This document shows positions 1-8,762 of a DNA stretch of 64,000 nucleotides, piece by piece (position 1 is the stretch's first letter; each line of letters starts with the position of its first letter). Below the pieces are notes generated by a model, which was not told the DNA's origin, searched no databases, and saw only the letters and a program-made list of their open reading frames with translations. Where the stretch lies: positions 3,188,001 to 3,252,000 of the forward strand of contig NZ_JAPEPC010000001.1 of NCBI RefSeq assembly GCF_026340465.1, in the 5' to 3' direction. This DNA comes from Streptomyces sp. NBC_01306. GTDB taxonomy: Bacteria; Actinomycetota; Actinomycetes; Streptomycetales; Streptomycetaceae. Made by a program: the position numbers and the translations under genes.

Positions 1-30
1 CTGTCCGGCCCACGAAGACCGGCCGGACAG
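1..30 (-). terminator. Hairpin after class III aminotransferase gene
   Basis: A perfect 10-bp inverted repeat (1-10 pairing with 21-30, 10-nt loop) begins 4 bp beyond the TAG stop of the minus-strand aminotransferase gene. It is a likely factor-independent terminator of the kind common in Streptomyces, with no T-tract. Confidence 0.7.
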
Positions 31-33
31 GAC

Positions 34-1401
34 CTACGCGACCACGTGCTCGTCGGCCACCGAGAGCGCCGCGTCCAGGGCCGCCAGGCCCTCCTTCGCC
101 TCCGCGTCGGTGATGTTGCACGGGGGCACCACGTGCGTGCGGTTCATGTTGATGAAGGGCCAGAGGCCGTGCTTCTTCGCCGCCGCGCCGAACGCCGCCA
201 TCGGGGCGGCGGCCTCGCCCGTCGCGTTGTACGGGACCAGGGGCTCGTGCGTCTCCCTGTTCCGTACGAGGTCCAGCGCCCAGAAGGCGCCCACACCGCG
301 CACCTCGCCGACCGACGGGTGCCGTGCGGCCAGGTCCGCGAGGGCCGGGGCCAGGACGTCGGTGCCGAGGCGGGCGGCCTGGCCGACGATGTCCTCCTCC
401 TCCATGGCCTTGATCGTCGCGACGGCTGCCGCGCAGGCCAGCGGGTGGCCCGAGTAGGTGAGCCCGCCCGGGTAGGGACGCTTGGCGAAGGTCTCGGCGA
501 TCTCGCCGGAGATCGCGACGCCGCCCAGCGGGACGTACCCCGAGTTGACGCCCTTCGCGAAGGTCAGCAGGTCGGGGGTGACGTCGAAGAGGTCGGCGGC
601 GAACCAGGTGCCGGTCCGGCCGAAGCCCGCCATCACCTCGTCGAGGATGAAGACGATGCCGTACCGGTCGCAGATCTCCCGGACGCCCGCGAGGTAGCCG
701 GGCGGCGGGGTCATGATGCCCGCGGTGCCCGGAATGGTTTCGAGGATGATCGCGGCCACCGACTGCGGACCCTCGAAAGCGATGGTGTCCTCAAGGTGCT
801 GGAGGGCGCGGGCGCTCTCCTCGGCCTCGGTGCTCGCATAGAACGGCGAACGGTAGAGGAACGGCGCCCAGAAGTGCACCACACCCGCCGTCGCGGTGTC
901 GGAACCCCAGCGGCGCGGGTCGCCGGTGAGGTTGATCGCGGTGGCGGTGCCGCCGTGGTACGAGCGGTAGGCGCTCAGCACCTTCGCGCGGCCGGTGTGC
1001 AGCCGGGCCATCCTGGCGGCGTTCTCGACGGCCTCGGCGCCGCCGTTGGTGAAGAAGATCTTGTCGAGGTCGCCGGGGGTGCGCTCGGCGATGAGGCGTG
1101 CGGCCTCGGAGCGCGACTCGACCGCGAAGGCGGGGGCGAAGGTGGTCATCTTCGCCGCCTGCTCCTGGATCGCGGCGACGACCTTCGGGTGCTGGTAGCC
1201 GATGTTGGTGAAGACGAGACCGCTGGTGAAGTCGAGGTACCGGTTGCCCTCGTAATCCCAGAAGTACGAACCCTCGGCGCCGGCGACGGCGAGCGGGTCG
1301 ATCAGGTCCTGGGCGGACCAGGAGTGGAAGACATGCGCACGGTCGGCGGCCTTGACGGCCGCACCTGCACGGGGATCGGGCTGCGGGATCTGAGGGGTCA
1401 T
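34..1401 (-). CDS. Class III (omega) aminotransferase, PLP-dependent
   Basis: The 455-residue protein has the class III aminotransferase fold. The PLP-aspartate motif FILDEVMAGFGRTG and the Schiff-base lysine in LTFAKGVNSGYVPLGG are both visible, so it should be catalytically competent. It is expected to move an amino group from an omega-amino acid or amine to pyruvate or 2-oxoglutarate; the substrate cannot be read from the sequence. The ATG at 1399-1401 (MTPQIPQPD) is preferred over an upstream extension that looks non-coding. It is transcribed alone and ends at a hairpin. Confidence 0.9.
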   Translation of the reverse strand: MTPQIPQPDPRAGAAVKAADRAHVFHSWSAQDLIDPLAVAGAEGSYFWDYEGNRYLDFTSGLVFTNIGYQHPKVVAAIQEQAAKMTTFAPAFAVESRSEAARLIAERTPGDLDKIFFTNGGAEAVENAARMARLHTGRAKVLSAYRSYHGGTATAINLTGDPRRWGSDTATAGVVHFWAPFLYRSPFYASTEAEESARALQHLEDTIAFEGPQSVAAIILETIPGTAGIMTPPPGYLAGVREICDRYGIVFILDEVMAGFGRTGTWFAADLFDVTPDLLTFAKGVNSGYVPLGGVAISGEIAETFAKRPYPGGLTYSGHPLACAAAVATIKAMEEEDIVGQAARLGTDVLAPALADLAARHPSVGEVRGVGAFWALDLVRNRETHEPLVPYNATGEAAAPMAAFGAAAKKHGLWPFINMNRTHVVPPCNITDAEAKEGLAALDAALSVADEHVVA

Positions 1402-1628
1402 ACATCCCAGCGTAGGGATCCGCAGGTCGGGACGGACATGGCCATCTTGTATGTACTCGGCGGGATTCGTCGGCAGAGTGTCACACTGCCCGGCGAGGTG
1501 GCCGCCGGCCGTTACGGAATGGCCGGCAGAACCGGTTCTCCTGGCCATACCGGGCCTCGCACGGGCGCACTATCCTCGCCTCCAGCGGGCCCGCGCGGTG
1601 GCGCGGCCACGGGGGAGGCGGCACAGCC

Positions 1629-1946
1629 ATGAAGAAGCTCCAGCCGGGCGATCCACACCACACCGGCGCAGAGAGTGCCGCCGCCGGTACGGGCGACCCC
1701 GAACCGGGCCCGCCGTTGCCCGGGTACAGCTACTACACCCCCGCGCCGGCGCCCGGACCACCGGACCGCAGCCGTCGCTGGACGCTCGCGCTGATCCTGG
1801 TAGCCCTGATAGTGGCGGTGGGCGCGGGCGGATCGGTGTACGCGGTCATGAACACGGGCAGCGCATCGAAGACCCCGGCACCTCACACCACCACCGTCTC
1901 CCCGCACCCGGCCCCGGCCCATCGGGATACAACCAAGCAGGGCTGA
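1629..1946 (+). CDS. Small single-pass membrane protein, unknown function
   Basis: A 105-residue protein preceded by a strong GGGGGAGG ribosome site. A Pro/Gly-rich cytoplasmic stretch (residues 1-50) is followed by one transmembrane helix (about 51-75, WTLALILVALIVAVGAGG) and a Thr/Pro-rich outer tail with His residues. This layout is frequent among small actinobacterial membrane proteins of unknown function. No domain is recognised. It is divergent from the aminotransferase gene. Confidence 0.7.
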   Translation: MKKLQPGDPHHTGAESAAAGTGDPEPGPPLPGYSYYTPAPAPGPPDRSRRWTLALILVALIVAVGAGGSVYAVMNTGSASKTPAPHTTTVSPHPAPAHRDTTKQG

Positions 1947-2013
1947 CCGAGGCCGCCGGACGGGCCGGAGCAACTCCGTAGCGCGACGCATTACGCTGCA
2001 ATACACTGAAGAG

Positions 2014-2292
2014 ATGAAGACCATCACCCAACGGGAACTCGCCGCGCGTTCCAAGGCAGTGCTCGACGACGTCGAGGCAGGTGAGACGTACCACGTCACT
2101 CGTAACGGCAACGAGATCGCCGAGGTGCGGCCGCTCGCCGCCCGACGCCGCTTCGTCCCGGTCGAGGAGCTCCAGCGGAAGTGGCGCCATGCTCCGCAGG
2201 TCGACGCCGCTCGGATGCGTGCGGAGGCCGATGAGTTCTTCGGTACCGAGGAACGTGTCGGTGACGATGAGAATCCCTGGGAGCGCGCGTGA
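2014..2292 (+). CDS. Type II antitoxin, Phd/YefM family
   Basis: The 92-residue protein starts with the classic Phd/YefM N-terminus (TITQRELAARSKAVLDDVEAG, then ETYHVTRNGNEIAEVRPL), which binds operator DNA. The acidic C-terminal half (residues 55-92) should wrap the toxin. The stop overlaps the PIN toxin start by 4 bp (GTGA), typical of translationally coupled toxin-antitoxin pairs. The antitoxin, or its complex with the toxin, presumably represses the promoter just upstream. Confidence 0.9.
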   Translation: MKTITQRELAARSKAVLDDVEAGETYHVTRNGNEIAEVRPLAARRRFVPVEELQRKWRHAPQVDAARMRAEADEFFGTEERVGDDENPWERA

Positions 2293-2693
2293 CCCACAGG
2301 CGCCCGCGTGGGCTGCTGGACACGTGTGTGGTCATCGATCTGCCGGTGATCGATCCGGCCTTGCTGCCTGTGGAGGCGGCTGTCTCCTCGATCGTCCTCG
2401 CAGAATTGGCCCAGGGCGTGGCGATGACCAAGGACCCGGTGGAGATGATGGCGCGAGCGCAGCGCCTTGCCGACGTCGAGGCAGAGTTCGCGGCCGTTCC
2501 CTTCGATCGGGAGGCGGCCCGCAGATTCGGCACGCTGGTCGCTCTCACCATCCGGGCGAAACGCGATGTCCGTCCCCGCCGGATGGACCTGATGATCGCT
2601 GCCACAGCCGCAGCACAGGGGCTCCCGCTCTATACGCGGAACACCGACGGCTTCAAGGGGCTGGAAGAGGGCGTCGACGTCATCCCCGTGTGA
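2289..2693 (+). CDS. PIN-domain toxin (VapC-like ribonuclease)
   Basis: This 134-residue PIN protein shows the expected acidic residues: LLDTCVVIDL near the N-terminus, SSIVLAELAQG, and RRMDLMIAATAAAQGLPLYTRNTDGF near the C-terminus. VapC-type toxins are Mg-dependent endoribonucleases that often cut tRNA or rRNA. The GTG start overlaps the antitoxin stop. The pair looks intact, with no frameshift or missing catalytic acid. Confidence 0.9.
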   Translation: MTHRRPRGLLDTCVVIDLPVIDPALLPVEAAVSSIVLAELAQGVAMTKDPVEMMARAQRLADVEAEFAAVPFDREAARRFGTLVALTIRAKRDVRPRRMDLMIAATAAAQGLPLYTRNTDGFKGLEEGVDVIPV

Positions 2694-2726
2694 ACGCAGT
2701 CCGCACAGTCCGCACTCGCCGGGAAG

Positions 2727-2755
2727 ACGGCCGCCTCGCGCGTACGGCCGTTTTA
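2727..2755 (+). terminator. Hairpin with T-run after toxin-antitoxin operon
   Basis: A 7-bp inverted repeat (2727-2733 and 2745-2751, ACGGCCG/CGGCCGT) is followed directly by a T-run. It lies 34 bp after the toxin stop and is a canonical intrinsic terminator, unusual in this window for having a T-tract. Confidence 0.65.
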
Positions 2756-2843
2756 TGTGGCCGACCCGTCGTTCCGTGTGGCCGATCAGTCTCCGGGTAG
2801 CCGGTCCCGTGAAGAACGAGCCCACGAACGAAGAGAGGCACGC

Positions 2844-3269
2844 ATGTCGTCATCGCTGATCGAAACTGTGGACATCAACGCCCCGGTCGCCGTGAGCTGG
2901 GCCCTGTGGAGCGACGTCACCCGCTGGCCCGCCTTCCTGAGCCACGTACGCCTCGTCGAGCCGATCGACGAAAAGCGCTTCGCCTGGCAGCTCTCGCTGC
3001 CCGGCGCCGACAAGAACTTCGTCGCCGAGCTGACCGAGGTCGTACCGGAGGACCGGATCGCCTGGCGGACCATCGAGGGCGTCCACCATGCCGGTGTGGT
3101 CACCTTCCACCACCTCACCGACACGACGAGCCGGGTGACGCTCCAGATCGAGTACGACCCCAAGGGCTTCGTCGAGCACCTGGGCGCACTCACCAACCTC
3201 GATTCCACCCTGGCACATTACGACCTGGGCGAATTCCAGAAACTGGCCGAGAAGACGGTCGCCTCCTGA
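2844..3269 (+). CDS. SRPBCC (START-like) ligand-binding protein
   Basis: A 141-residue polyketide-cyclase/dehydrase-type SRPBCC domain protein. It opens with a typical beta-strand (SSLIETVDINAPVAVSWALWSDVTRWPAFLSHV) and ends in the long amphipathic helix expected of the fold. Such proteins bind hydrophobic ligands in a helix-grip cavity; the ligand is unknown. The ATG at 2844 follows a GAAGAGAGG ribosome site. The downstream methyltransferase gene begins 20 bp after the stop, so the two are probably co-transcribed. Confidence 0.85.
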   Translation: MSSSLIETVDINAPVAVSWALWSDVTRWPAFLSHVRLVEPIDEKRFAWQLSLPGADKNFVAELTEVVPEDRIAWRTIEGVHHAGVVTFHHLTDTTSRVTLQIEYDPKGFVEHLGALTNLDSTLAHYDLGEFQKLAEKTVAS

Positions 3270-3289
3270 GGCGGCTAGCCTGGTCGGCA

Positions 3290-4477
3290 ATGAACCATTT
3301 GCCGACGTCATCAGGCTCGCTCGCCCTCACCCGGTTCCCCGAGGACCCCCGCGACCAGCTGCGCGCCTGGGACGCCGCTGACGAATATCTCCTGCGCCAT
3401 CTTGAGGAGAACGGGACCGCCGCCGCGGGGACCGTCCCGGGAACCACCGTCGTGGCCGGTGACCGGTGGGGCGCCCTCACCACCGCACTGGCCGGGGCGG
3501 CGGACCCGGAGGGCGGGGCCGGCGAGGTCGTCCAGATCACCGACTCCTTCCTCGGGCAGGAGGCGACCCGCGCCAATCTGGAGCGGAACCGGACCGGCTC
3601 CGGCTCCGGCTCCGTGCGGCTGCTCTCCACGCAGGACGCGCCCCCGGAGCGCATCGATGTGCTGATCGTCCGGGTGCCGAAGAGTCTCGCGCTCCTTGAG
3701 GACCAGCTGCACCGGCTCGCGCCCGCCGTGCATGCCGGGACCGTCGTCGTCGGCACCGGCATGGTCAAGGAGATCCACACCTCGACCCTGAAGCTCTTCG
3801 AGCAGATCATCGGGCCCACGAAGACGTCCCTCGCGGTGAAGAAGGCCCGGCTGATCTTCTGCACCCCCGACCCGTCACTCACCCCGGGTCCCAGCCCCTG
3901 GCCGCGCAGTTACGAACTGCCGTCCGGCATCGGCGCCGCGTCGGGACGGACCGTCGTCAACCACGCCGGAGTCTTCTGCGCCGAACGCCTCGACATCGGC
4001 ACCCGGTTCTTCCTGCCGCACCTGCCGCAGTACGAGGGCCCGCAGCGGGTGGTGGACCTGGGCTGCGGCAACGGCGTCGTCGGCACGGCCGTCGCGCTGG
4101 CGAACCCGCGGGCCGAAGTGGTCTTCACCGACGAGTCGTTCCAGGCGGTCGCATCGGCCGAGGCCACCTTCCGGAAGAACCTGGGCCCGGACGCCCCGGC
4201 GGAGTTCCGCATCGGCGACACCTTCGCGGGTGTCGAACCGGGCTCGGTCGACCTCGTACTGAACAACCCGCCGTTCCACACCCACCAGGCGACCAGCGAC
4301 CAGACGTCCCGGCGGATGTTCCGCGGCGCACGTGAGGCGCTGCGGACCGGGGGCGAACTGTGGGTCGTCGGCAACCGGCACCTCAGCTACCACGTCATGC
4401 TCCAGCGCACGTTCGGCAACTGCCGGGTCGTGACGAGCGACCCGAAGTTCGTGATCCTGCGGGCCGTGAAGCGGTAA
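3290..4477 (+). CDS. Class I SAM methyltransferase, RlmG/RsmC-like
   Basis: The 395-residue protein has two methyltransferase-like halves, as in the RsmC/RlmG rRNA guanine-N2 methyltransferases. The C-terminal half carries SAM motif I (VVDLGCGNGVVG) and the NPPFH motif typical of N-methylation of a base's exocyclic amine. The N-terminal half (residues 1-190) lacks an intact SAM motif and probably binds RNA. RlmG makes m2G in 23S rRNA; RsmC acts on 16S. The length and the two-domain layout fit RlmG slightly better. Confidence 0.85.
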   Translation: MNHLPTSSGSLALTRFPEDPRDQLRAWDAADEYLLRHLEENGTAAAGTVPGTTVVAGDRWGALTTALAGAADPEGGAGEVVQITDSFLGQEATRANLERNRTGSGSGSVRLLSTQDAPPERIDVLIVRVPKSLALLEDQLHRLAPAVHAGTVVVGTGMVKEIHTSTLKLFEQIIGPTKTSLAVKKARLIFCTPDPSLTPGPSPWPRSYELPSGIGAASGRTVVNHAGVFCAERLDIGTRFFLPHLPQYEGPQRVVDLGCGNGVVGTAVALANPRAEVVFTDESFQAVASAEATFRKNLGPDAPAEFRIGDTFAGVEPGSVDLVLNNPPFHTHQATSDQTSRRMFRGAREALRTGGELWVVGNRHLSYHVMLQRTFGNCRVVTSDPKFVILRAVKR

Positions 4478-4603
4478 CCGACGCCCACCCGGAAGGCCAC
4501 TCCCACCCGTGTCCCGCAACTCCCGGGCGGGGCACGGGAGTTGCTCCGGGCCGGTCCCGCCCGCCGGGACGTGCCGGGGCGTGCCGGGGCGTGCCGGGGC
4601 GAA

Positions 4604-5737
4604 TCAGTGTGCGTTCGGCTTGGTGAAGAAGTCGACCAGAGCCTTGGGCGCTTCCTCGTTGAACATCATGTCGAGCCCATACGCGGACTGGAGCGCCGAT
4701 TCGGCACCGCGGGGGAACATGGTCCGCTCGTACGCGGCGACAGCCTGCTCCAGGTCGTCGTTCGCGATGATGGCGCGGGCCAGATCGGCGCCGTCGATGA
4801 GGGCGATGTTGGCGCCCTCGCCGGCGAACGGGGACATGAGGTGGGCGGCGTCGCCCACGAGCGTGATCCCCGGGACGCGGTCCCAGGTGTGTCCGGTGGG
4901 GAGCGCGTGGATCGGCCGCGGGACGATCGTGTCGTCGCAGTGCCGGATCAGGTCGGTGAGCGAGGGCGCCCAGTCCGCGTACATGCCGAGCAGTGCCTCT
5001 CGGCCGGCTGTGGGGTCCTCCGCCCAGTCGACTCCACTCGTGGTCGCCCAGTCCTCGGGGACCCGGAGGCCCAGGCCGAGCCAGATGTGGTCACCGCCGT
5101 GTCCGCCGATGAACTTGTTGTCGGACACGGCGAAGAGCGAGCCGCGCCCGACCAGCGCCAGCGCATCCGGGTGCTTGGCCGGAGCGTCGTCGAGGTGGAT
5201 CTCGACCATGGTGATGCCGGTGTAGAACGGCTTCACCGGGGTCAGTGCGGCACGGGCCTTCGACCACGCACCGTCCGCGCCGACGACCAGGTCCGCCTGC
5301 GCGGTGGTTCCGTCCGCGAACTCCAGGACGGGTCCCGATTCCGTGGGGCTGACGCCGACGACCTTGCTGCCCCAGCTGATCGCGCCGGGCTCCAGTGAGT
5401 CCACGAGCATCTTCCGCAGCATCGAGCGGTCGATCTCCGGGCGTCCGCCCGAACCCGTGTCACCCTCGTCGATGAAGACCCGTGCCGACTTGTCCAGGAC
5501 ACGCATCGCTTCACCGCCCTCGTGGGTGTGGCGCAGGAACGTCTCGTAGAGGCCCGCCTCTTCGAGCGCGATCTGGCCGGTGTCGTGGTGGATGTCGAGC
5601 GAGCCGCCCTGCTGACGGGTCCCGGCATCCGCGTCGCGTTCGTAGACCGTGCACGGGATGCCGTGGAGCTGGAGGATACGGGCGCAGACGAGACCGCTGA
5701 GCCCGGCGCCGATGACGGCGATACGGGGTGTGGGCAT
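4604..5737 (-). CDS. FAD-dependent monooxygenase (TetX-like aromatic hydroxylase family)
   Basis: The 377-residue flavoprotein has the N-terminal Rossmann motif (IAVIGAGLSGLVCARIL), the second-strand VYERD and the GD-type FAD/ribityl motif ITLVGDAAHLMSPFAGEGAN. It belongs with the UbiH/PHBH/TetX class A monooxygenases, which use NAD(P)H and O2 to hydroxylate a small molecule. It lies 2 bp downstream of the TetR-family gene on the same strand, so the pair is an operon and the regulator probably senses the monooxygenase substrate. Confidence 0.9.
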   Translation of the reverse strand: MPTPRIAVIGAGLSGLVCARILQLHGIPCTVYERDADAGTRQQGGSLDIHHDTGQIALEEAGLYETFLRHTHEGGEAMRVLDKSARVFIDEGDTGSGGRPEIDRSMLRKMLVDSLEPGAISWGSKVVGVSPTESGPVLEFADGTTAQADLVVGADGAWSKARAALTPVKPFYTGITMVEIHLDDAPAKHPDALALVGRGSLFAVSDNKFIGGHGGDHIWLGLGLRVPEDWATTSGVDWAEDPTAGREALLGMYADWAPSLTDLIRHCDDTIVPRPIHALPTGHTWDRVPGITLVGDAAHLMSPFAGEGANIALIDGADLARAIIANDDLEQAVAAYERTMFPRGAESALQSAYGLDMMFNEEAPKALVDFFTKPNAH

Positions 5738-5739
5738 GG

Positions 5740-6444
5740 TCAGTTCCTTCCGTCAGTGGTACGCGAAGTCGCGGCGACAAGGCCGTCGATGAGCACGTTG
5801 AGGGCCCACTCCGAGCGGGACTCCGGGGTGCCCGAGAAAAGCTGATCGGCGAGGGCGGCAATGTGCGGATACCTGTCCGGGGCCGCCGTAAGGCCCGGCG
5901 CTGCCGGCTGTTGGGCGCGGGCCGGGACTGCGGTGTCCGGTGTGGCGCCCCCGTGCTCGGCCGCCACGGCGGCCGGATACTGCAGCAGGATGTCGACGCC
6001 CCACGCCGCGGCCTGCCCCGTCACGCCGCCCCGGTCCAGCTGTCGGAGCACCGCCTCGACGAGGGCCACGTAGTGCGGGCCGTCGGGGCGCGTCCGGATC
6101 GCCATCCGGGCGATCTCGGCATGCGAGAGCAGGACCCGGCCGTAGTCGAGGAGAAGCGCCACGAGACTTGCGCGCCATGGCCGGGAGTCATCGGGAAGGG
6201 CGACGGAGCCCAACTCGACGTCGAGCACCTGAGCGTGCAGGTCCTCGGTGTTCCGGACGTAGACGTACAACGACGCATGGCCGGTGTCCAAGGCCTTCGC
6301 CACGCTGCGCATGGTGACCTTGGCCAGGCCTTCCGAGCGGAAGATCGCCGCTGCGGTCGCCACGATCCCGTCACGGGTCAGGGCGGGCTTGGCGGGCCGC
6401 TCGCGGCGGCTCCTGCCGGTCTCGGGGGTTCCGATGTCCTCCAT
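5740..6444 (-). CDS. TetR-family transcriptional regulator
   Basis: The 234-residue protein has an N-terminal TetR helix-turn-helix at about residues 25-70 (RDGIVATAAAIFRSEGLAKVTMRSVAKALDTGHASLYVYV) and a C-terminal ligand-binding region of the TetR_C type. Three tandem operator-like palindromes lie 15-58 bp upstream of its start, so it should autoregulate and control the FAD monooxygenase gene behind it. The effector is unknown. Confidence 0.92.
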   Translation of the reverse strand: MEDIGTPETGRSRRERPAKPALTRDGIVATAAAIFRSEGLAKVTMRSVAKALDTGHASLYVYVRNTEDLHAQVLDVELGSVALPDDSRPWRASLVALLLDYGRVLLSHAEIARMAIRTRPDGPHYVALVEAVLRQLDRGGVTGQAAAWGVDILLQYPAAVAAEHGGATPDTAVPARAQQPAAPGLTAAPDRYPHIAALADQLFSGTPESRSEWALNVLIDGLVAATSRTTDGRN

Positions 6445-6458
6445 GTATTCACGGTAAC

Positions 6459-6502
6459 ACGACCACGGTCGTTACGACCATGGTCGTTACGACCATGGTC
6501 GT
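6459..6502 (-). promoter_or_regulatory. Three tandem TetR-type operators
   Basis: The 14-bp palindrome ACGACCATGGTCGT occurs exactly at 6474-6487 and 6489-6502, with a one-base variant at 6459-6472. All three are spaced by a strict 15-bp period (unit GACCATGGTCGTTAC). They sit immediately upstream of the TetR start and reach the stop codon of the preceding small gene. They are the obvious binding site of the adjacent TetR regulator. Confidence 0.85.
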
Positions 6503-6846
6503 TACGGGGAAGCCGGAGCGCCCGCAGCGTCCTGGTCCGGCGGTATCCGGACGACCGCGGTCCCGCTCTCCAGGTCGATCATCGTCCGGTTCGGCGGCGC
6601 ACCGTCGTCCTCGTCGTCCCGCATGACCAGCGACGACTGCCGCTCCTTCAGTTCGTTCTGCTTCCCCGCCGAGAGGGTCGCGTGCAGCTGCTCGAACCCG
6701 GTGGCCGATATCTGACCCTGCCGGGCCCAGTTGCGCCACGGCAGCACACCGGCCCGCCCGGCGCGCAACAGCAACTGATCGACGAAGGCCACTCCGGTCA
6801 GCAGGATGACCAGCCCGGGCAAGGTCATGAAAACGACGAATCCCAT
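6502..6846 (-). CDS. DUF6191-type small membrane protein
   Basis: The 114-residue protein begins with one transmembrane helix (residues 1-25, MGFVVFMTLPGLVILLTGVA). A conserved cytosolic segment follows (LPWRNWARQGQISATGFEQLHATLSAGKQNELKERQ) and then an acidic tail ending in a nucleotide-like PPDQD segment. The middle matches what I know as DUF6191, a Streptomyces family of unknown role. The ATG at 6844-6846 is chosen because the helix starts there. The gene runs toward tetR, 57 bp upstream of it. Confidence 0.7.
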   Translation of the reverse strand: MGFVVFMTLPGLVILLTGVAFVDQLLLRAGRAGVLPWRNWARQGQISATGFEQLHATLSAGKQNELKERQSSLVMRDDEDDGAPPNRTMIDLESGTAVVRIPPDQDAAGAPASP

Positions 6847-6978
6847 ACCGGCAGTATGGCGAGACCGCGGAACGCCTGGCGTGCCCCCGTTCGAGATCAT
6901 GCGGGCCTGCATCCCACTGCCGGCGTACGCCGAAGCAGCCCGGTGGCCGCCGAGGAGCAGTCCGTCCTCGCCAGGAGC

Positions 6979-8565
6979 TCAGGCCGAGGACAGCTGTTCC
7001 GCTATCTCCTTGACCCAAGCGGCGCTCTTCGTCGGGTCGTTGAGGGAATGTGCCCACTCGTCCGGGGTCAGCCGATGGTTGGCGGGGCCTGCTTTGAGAG
7101 CGATGAGAAGGGCTCTGGCCGAGTCCCGCATTTCGGCCGTTGTGTCGCCGCTCCCGTTGATGTCCGCGCCCGCGGCGAGTCCGTACAGTTTGCGGGCCAT
7201 GGCCTGGCGTTCACCGTTCTGCACCTTCTTCCATAACTTCAGGGCCTCCTTCAGCGCGTCCTCGCGGGAGGCGGGCTCCGCCGGGGCCCCGTCGGCCGCC
7301 CAGCGTTCGGGGTGGCGGGCCCCCTCGTAGCGCTTCATCCCCGCGCGGCCTGCCTTGTAGGCGGTGACGCCGAGGACGAGACCGGCCGCACCCGCGGCAA
7401 GACCCCAGCCGACCGGGTTGCTCGCCAGTCCGGCTCCTCCCGCTGTGGCGGCGACCGCCGTCACGATGCCGCCCGCGGCCTTGGTGGACTCGCCCACGGC
7501 GGTGAGAGCCTGCTTGCCCATCTTGTTGCGCTGCTTGCCGAGCGCGTACGTGTGCACCGTGTCCATCGTGTTCCTGTCTTCGGCACGCCTGACGTCTCTG
7601 GCGGCGTCACGGGCTTCACCCATCGCCGCCCAGGCCGCGTCGATGGCCTCGGAGACACGCTCCAGCCGGTCATCGCCCTCGTGGTCCCAGTGGGCGTCCA
7701 GCGCGACGTATGCCTCGGCCGCTGCCCATTCGGCTGCCTGCCGGCTCTCGTTCAGCCGGGCCAGCGCATCGTCGTCGGTGCGGTCGGGCTTTGTGAGCGC
7801 CTTCAGGGCACGGTGTTTACGGGCCGTCATGCCGAAGCGGCCCGCCGCACGGGCGCCCTTCGCCGCGCCGAAAGCGCTGGAGCCGATACCGCTCGCCTCG
7901 GCCGTTGTCATGGCGTGCGCCGCCAGCTGGGCTTTAGTCAGCTCCTTGGCGATACCGAGGGCGTAGTTTCCCGCGCCGGCGGCGCTGACGACCGCGTCCG
8001 CCGTTTTGGAGTTGGACTTCTTGTCCGCTCCGTGGAAGGCGGCCCCGCTCTTGTACTTCTGGGCGTCCTTCCTGGCTTTGGCCGCCTCCATGCCACTGAG
8101 CACGGCGCCGGCGGCCTCCGTGACGAGGTTCTCCGACGCGGCGGCGGCCCCCGATGAGCCGGCGGAGTGTTTGAGGCCGTCGTTGACCGTGGCGGAGGCC
8201 TGCTGGGAGAAGCCCGCGTTGGCGGGGACCTGGACGCCCTTGACGAAGGTGTCGATGAATTCGAGATTCTTCTTGAGCCTGTCGAGGACCGCGGCGATCC
8301 GGTCGCGGTAACTCTTCCGTCCGGTGGTCGCGTTGCCCTTCTCCGGCGCCTTCTGCGGTGCCTTTTCCTTCGCCGCGCCCCTGGCGCGCTGCACGGCCGC
8401 GGTCGCGGCCCGGTTGCCGGCGCTGGACTGGATCTGGAGGAGGGCGCGCTCCGCCGAACTCCGGGCCGGGCTCCCGGCCCGGCTCCGGTCCCGGCTCCGG
8501 TCCCGGCGCTGCGTCAGGGCAGCGACGGGCTGCCGAGTTGAGGTGCGGTGGACGGGGGCGCTCAT
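6979..8565 (-). CDS. Large Ala-rich protein with eCIS-cargo-like AGN motif
   Basis: The 528-residue protein starts at ATG 8563-8565 behind an AGGAGAGGCAC ribosome site. Residues 1-75 are basic and disordered. They hold ERALLQIQSSAGNRAATAAVQRA, close to the LLxLQrxAGNxAVxxxvQR segment that precedes DUF4157 and other domains in proteins linked to Streptomyces contractile injection systems. The rest is largely alpha-helical, with a Gly/Ala-rich hydrophobic stretch (about 385-420, GGAGLASNPVGWGLAAGAAG) that could insert in a membrane. No catalytic domain is recognised and no sheath, baseplate or tube genes are in the window. Confidence 0.65.
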   Translation of the reverse strand: MSAPVHRTSTRQPVAALTQRRDRSRDRSRAGSPARSSAERALLQIQSSAGNRAATAAVQRARGAAKEKAPQKAPEKGNATTGRKSYRDRIAAVLDRLKKNLEFIDTFVKGVQVPANAGFSQQASATVNDGLKHSAGSSGAAAASENLVTEAAGAVLSGMEAAKARKDAQKYKSGAAFHGADKKSNSKTADAVVSAAGAGNYALGIAKELTKAQLAAHAMTTAEASGIGSSAFGAAKGARAAGRFGMTARKHRALKALTKPDRTDDDALARLNESRQAAEWAAAEAYVALDAHWDHEGDDRLERVSEAIDAAWAAMGEARDAARDVRRAEDRNTMDTVHTYALGKQRNKMGKQALTAVGESTKAAGGIVTAVAATAGGAGLASNPVGWGLAAGAAGLVLGVTAYKAGRAGMKRYEGARHPERWAADGAPAEPASREDALKEALKLWKKVQNGERQAMARKLYGLAAGADINGSGDTTAEMRDSARALLIALKAGPANHRLTPDEWAHSLNDPTKSAAWVKEIAEQLSSA

Positions 8566-8714
8566 GAACGTGCCTCTCCTGTGCCGGGCCGGGGCGAGTG
8601 GAGAGTAGCCAGGCAGGGCGAACAGAAAGGGCACAGCGGGGAAATTCTTCACGGAGCGCACGAAACGGGTCGTGGTCGGTTCAATGGCGGCTCAACCGGG
8701 GGGACTCACGCGCG

Positions 8715-8750
8715 ACGGCGGCCGACCCGTCACTACAGGTCGGCCGCCGT
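8715..8750 (-). terminator. purA terminator hairpin
   Basis: A perfect 13-bp inverted repeat (8715-8727 with 8738-8750, 10-nt loop) lies downstream of the minus-strand purA stop, just past a 9-bp tandem repeat. It should end purA transcription. Confidence 0.75.
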
Positions 8751-8762
8751 CCAGTGCCGCGG

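Noticed and set aside
46..1632. Long plus-strand open frame (528 codons) opposite the aminotransferase
   Set aside because: It is antisense to a gene with intact motifs. The product is Arg/Gly/Val-rich without any domain, which is typical of high-GC shadow frames.
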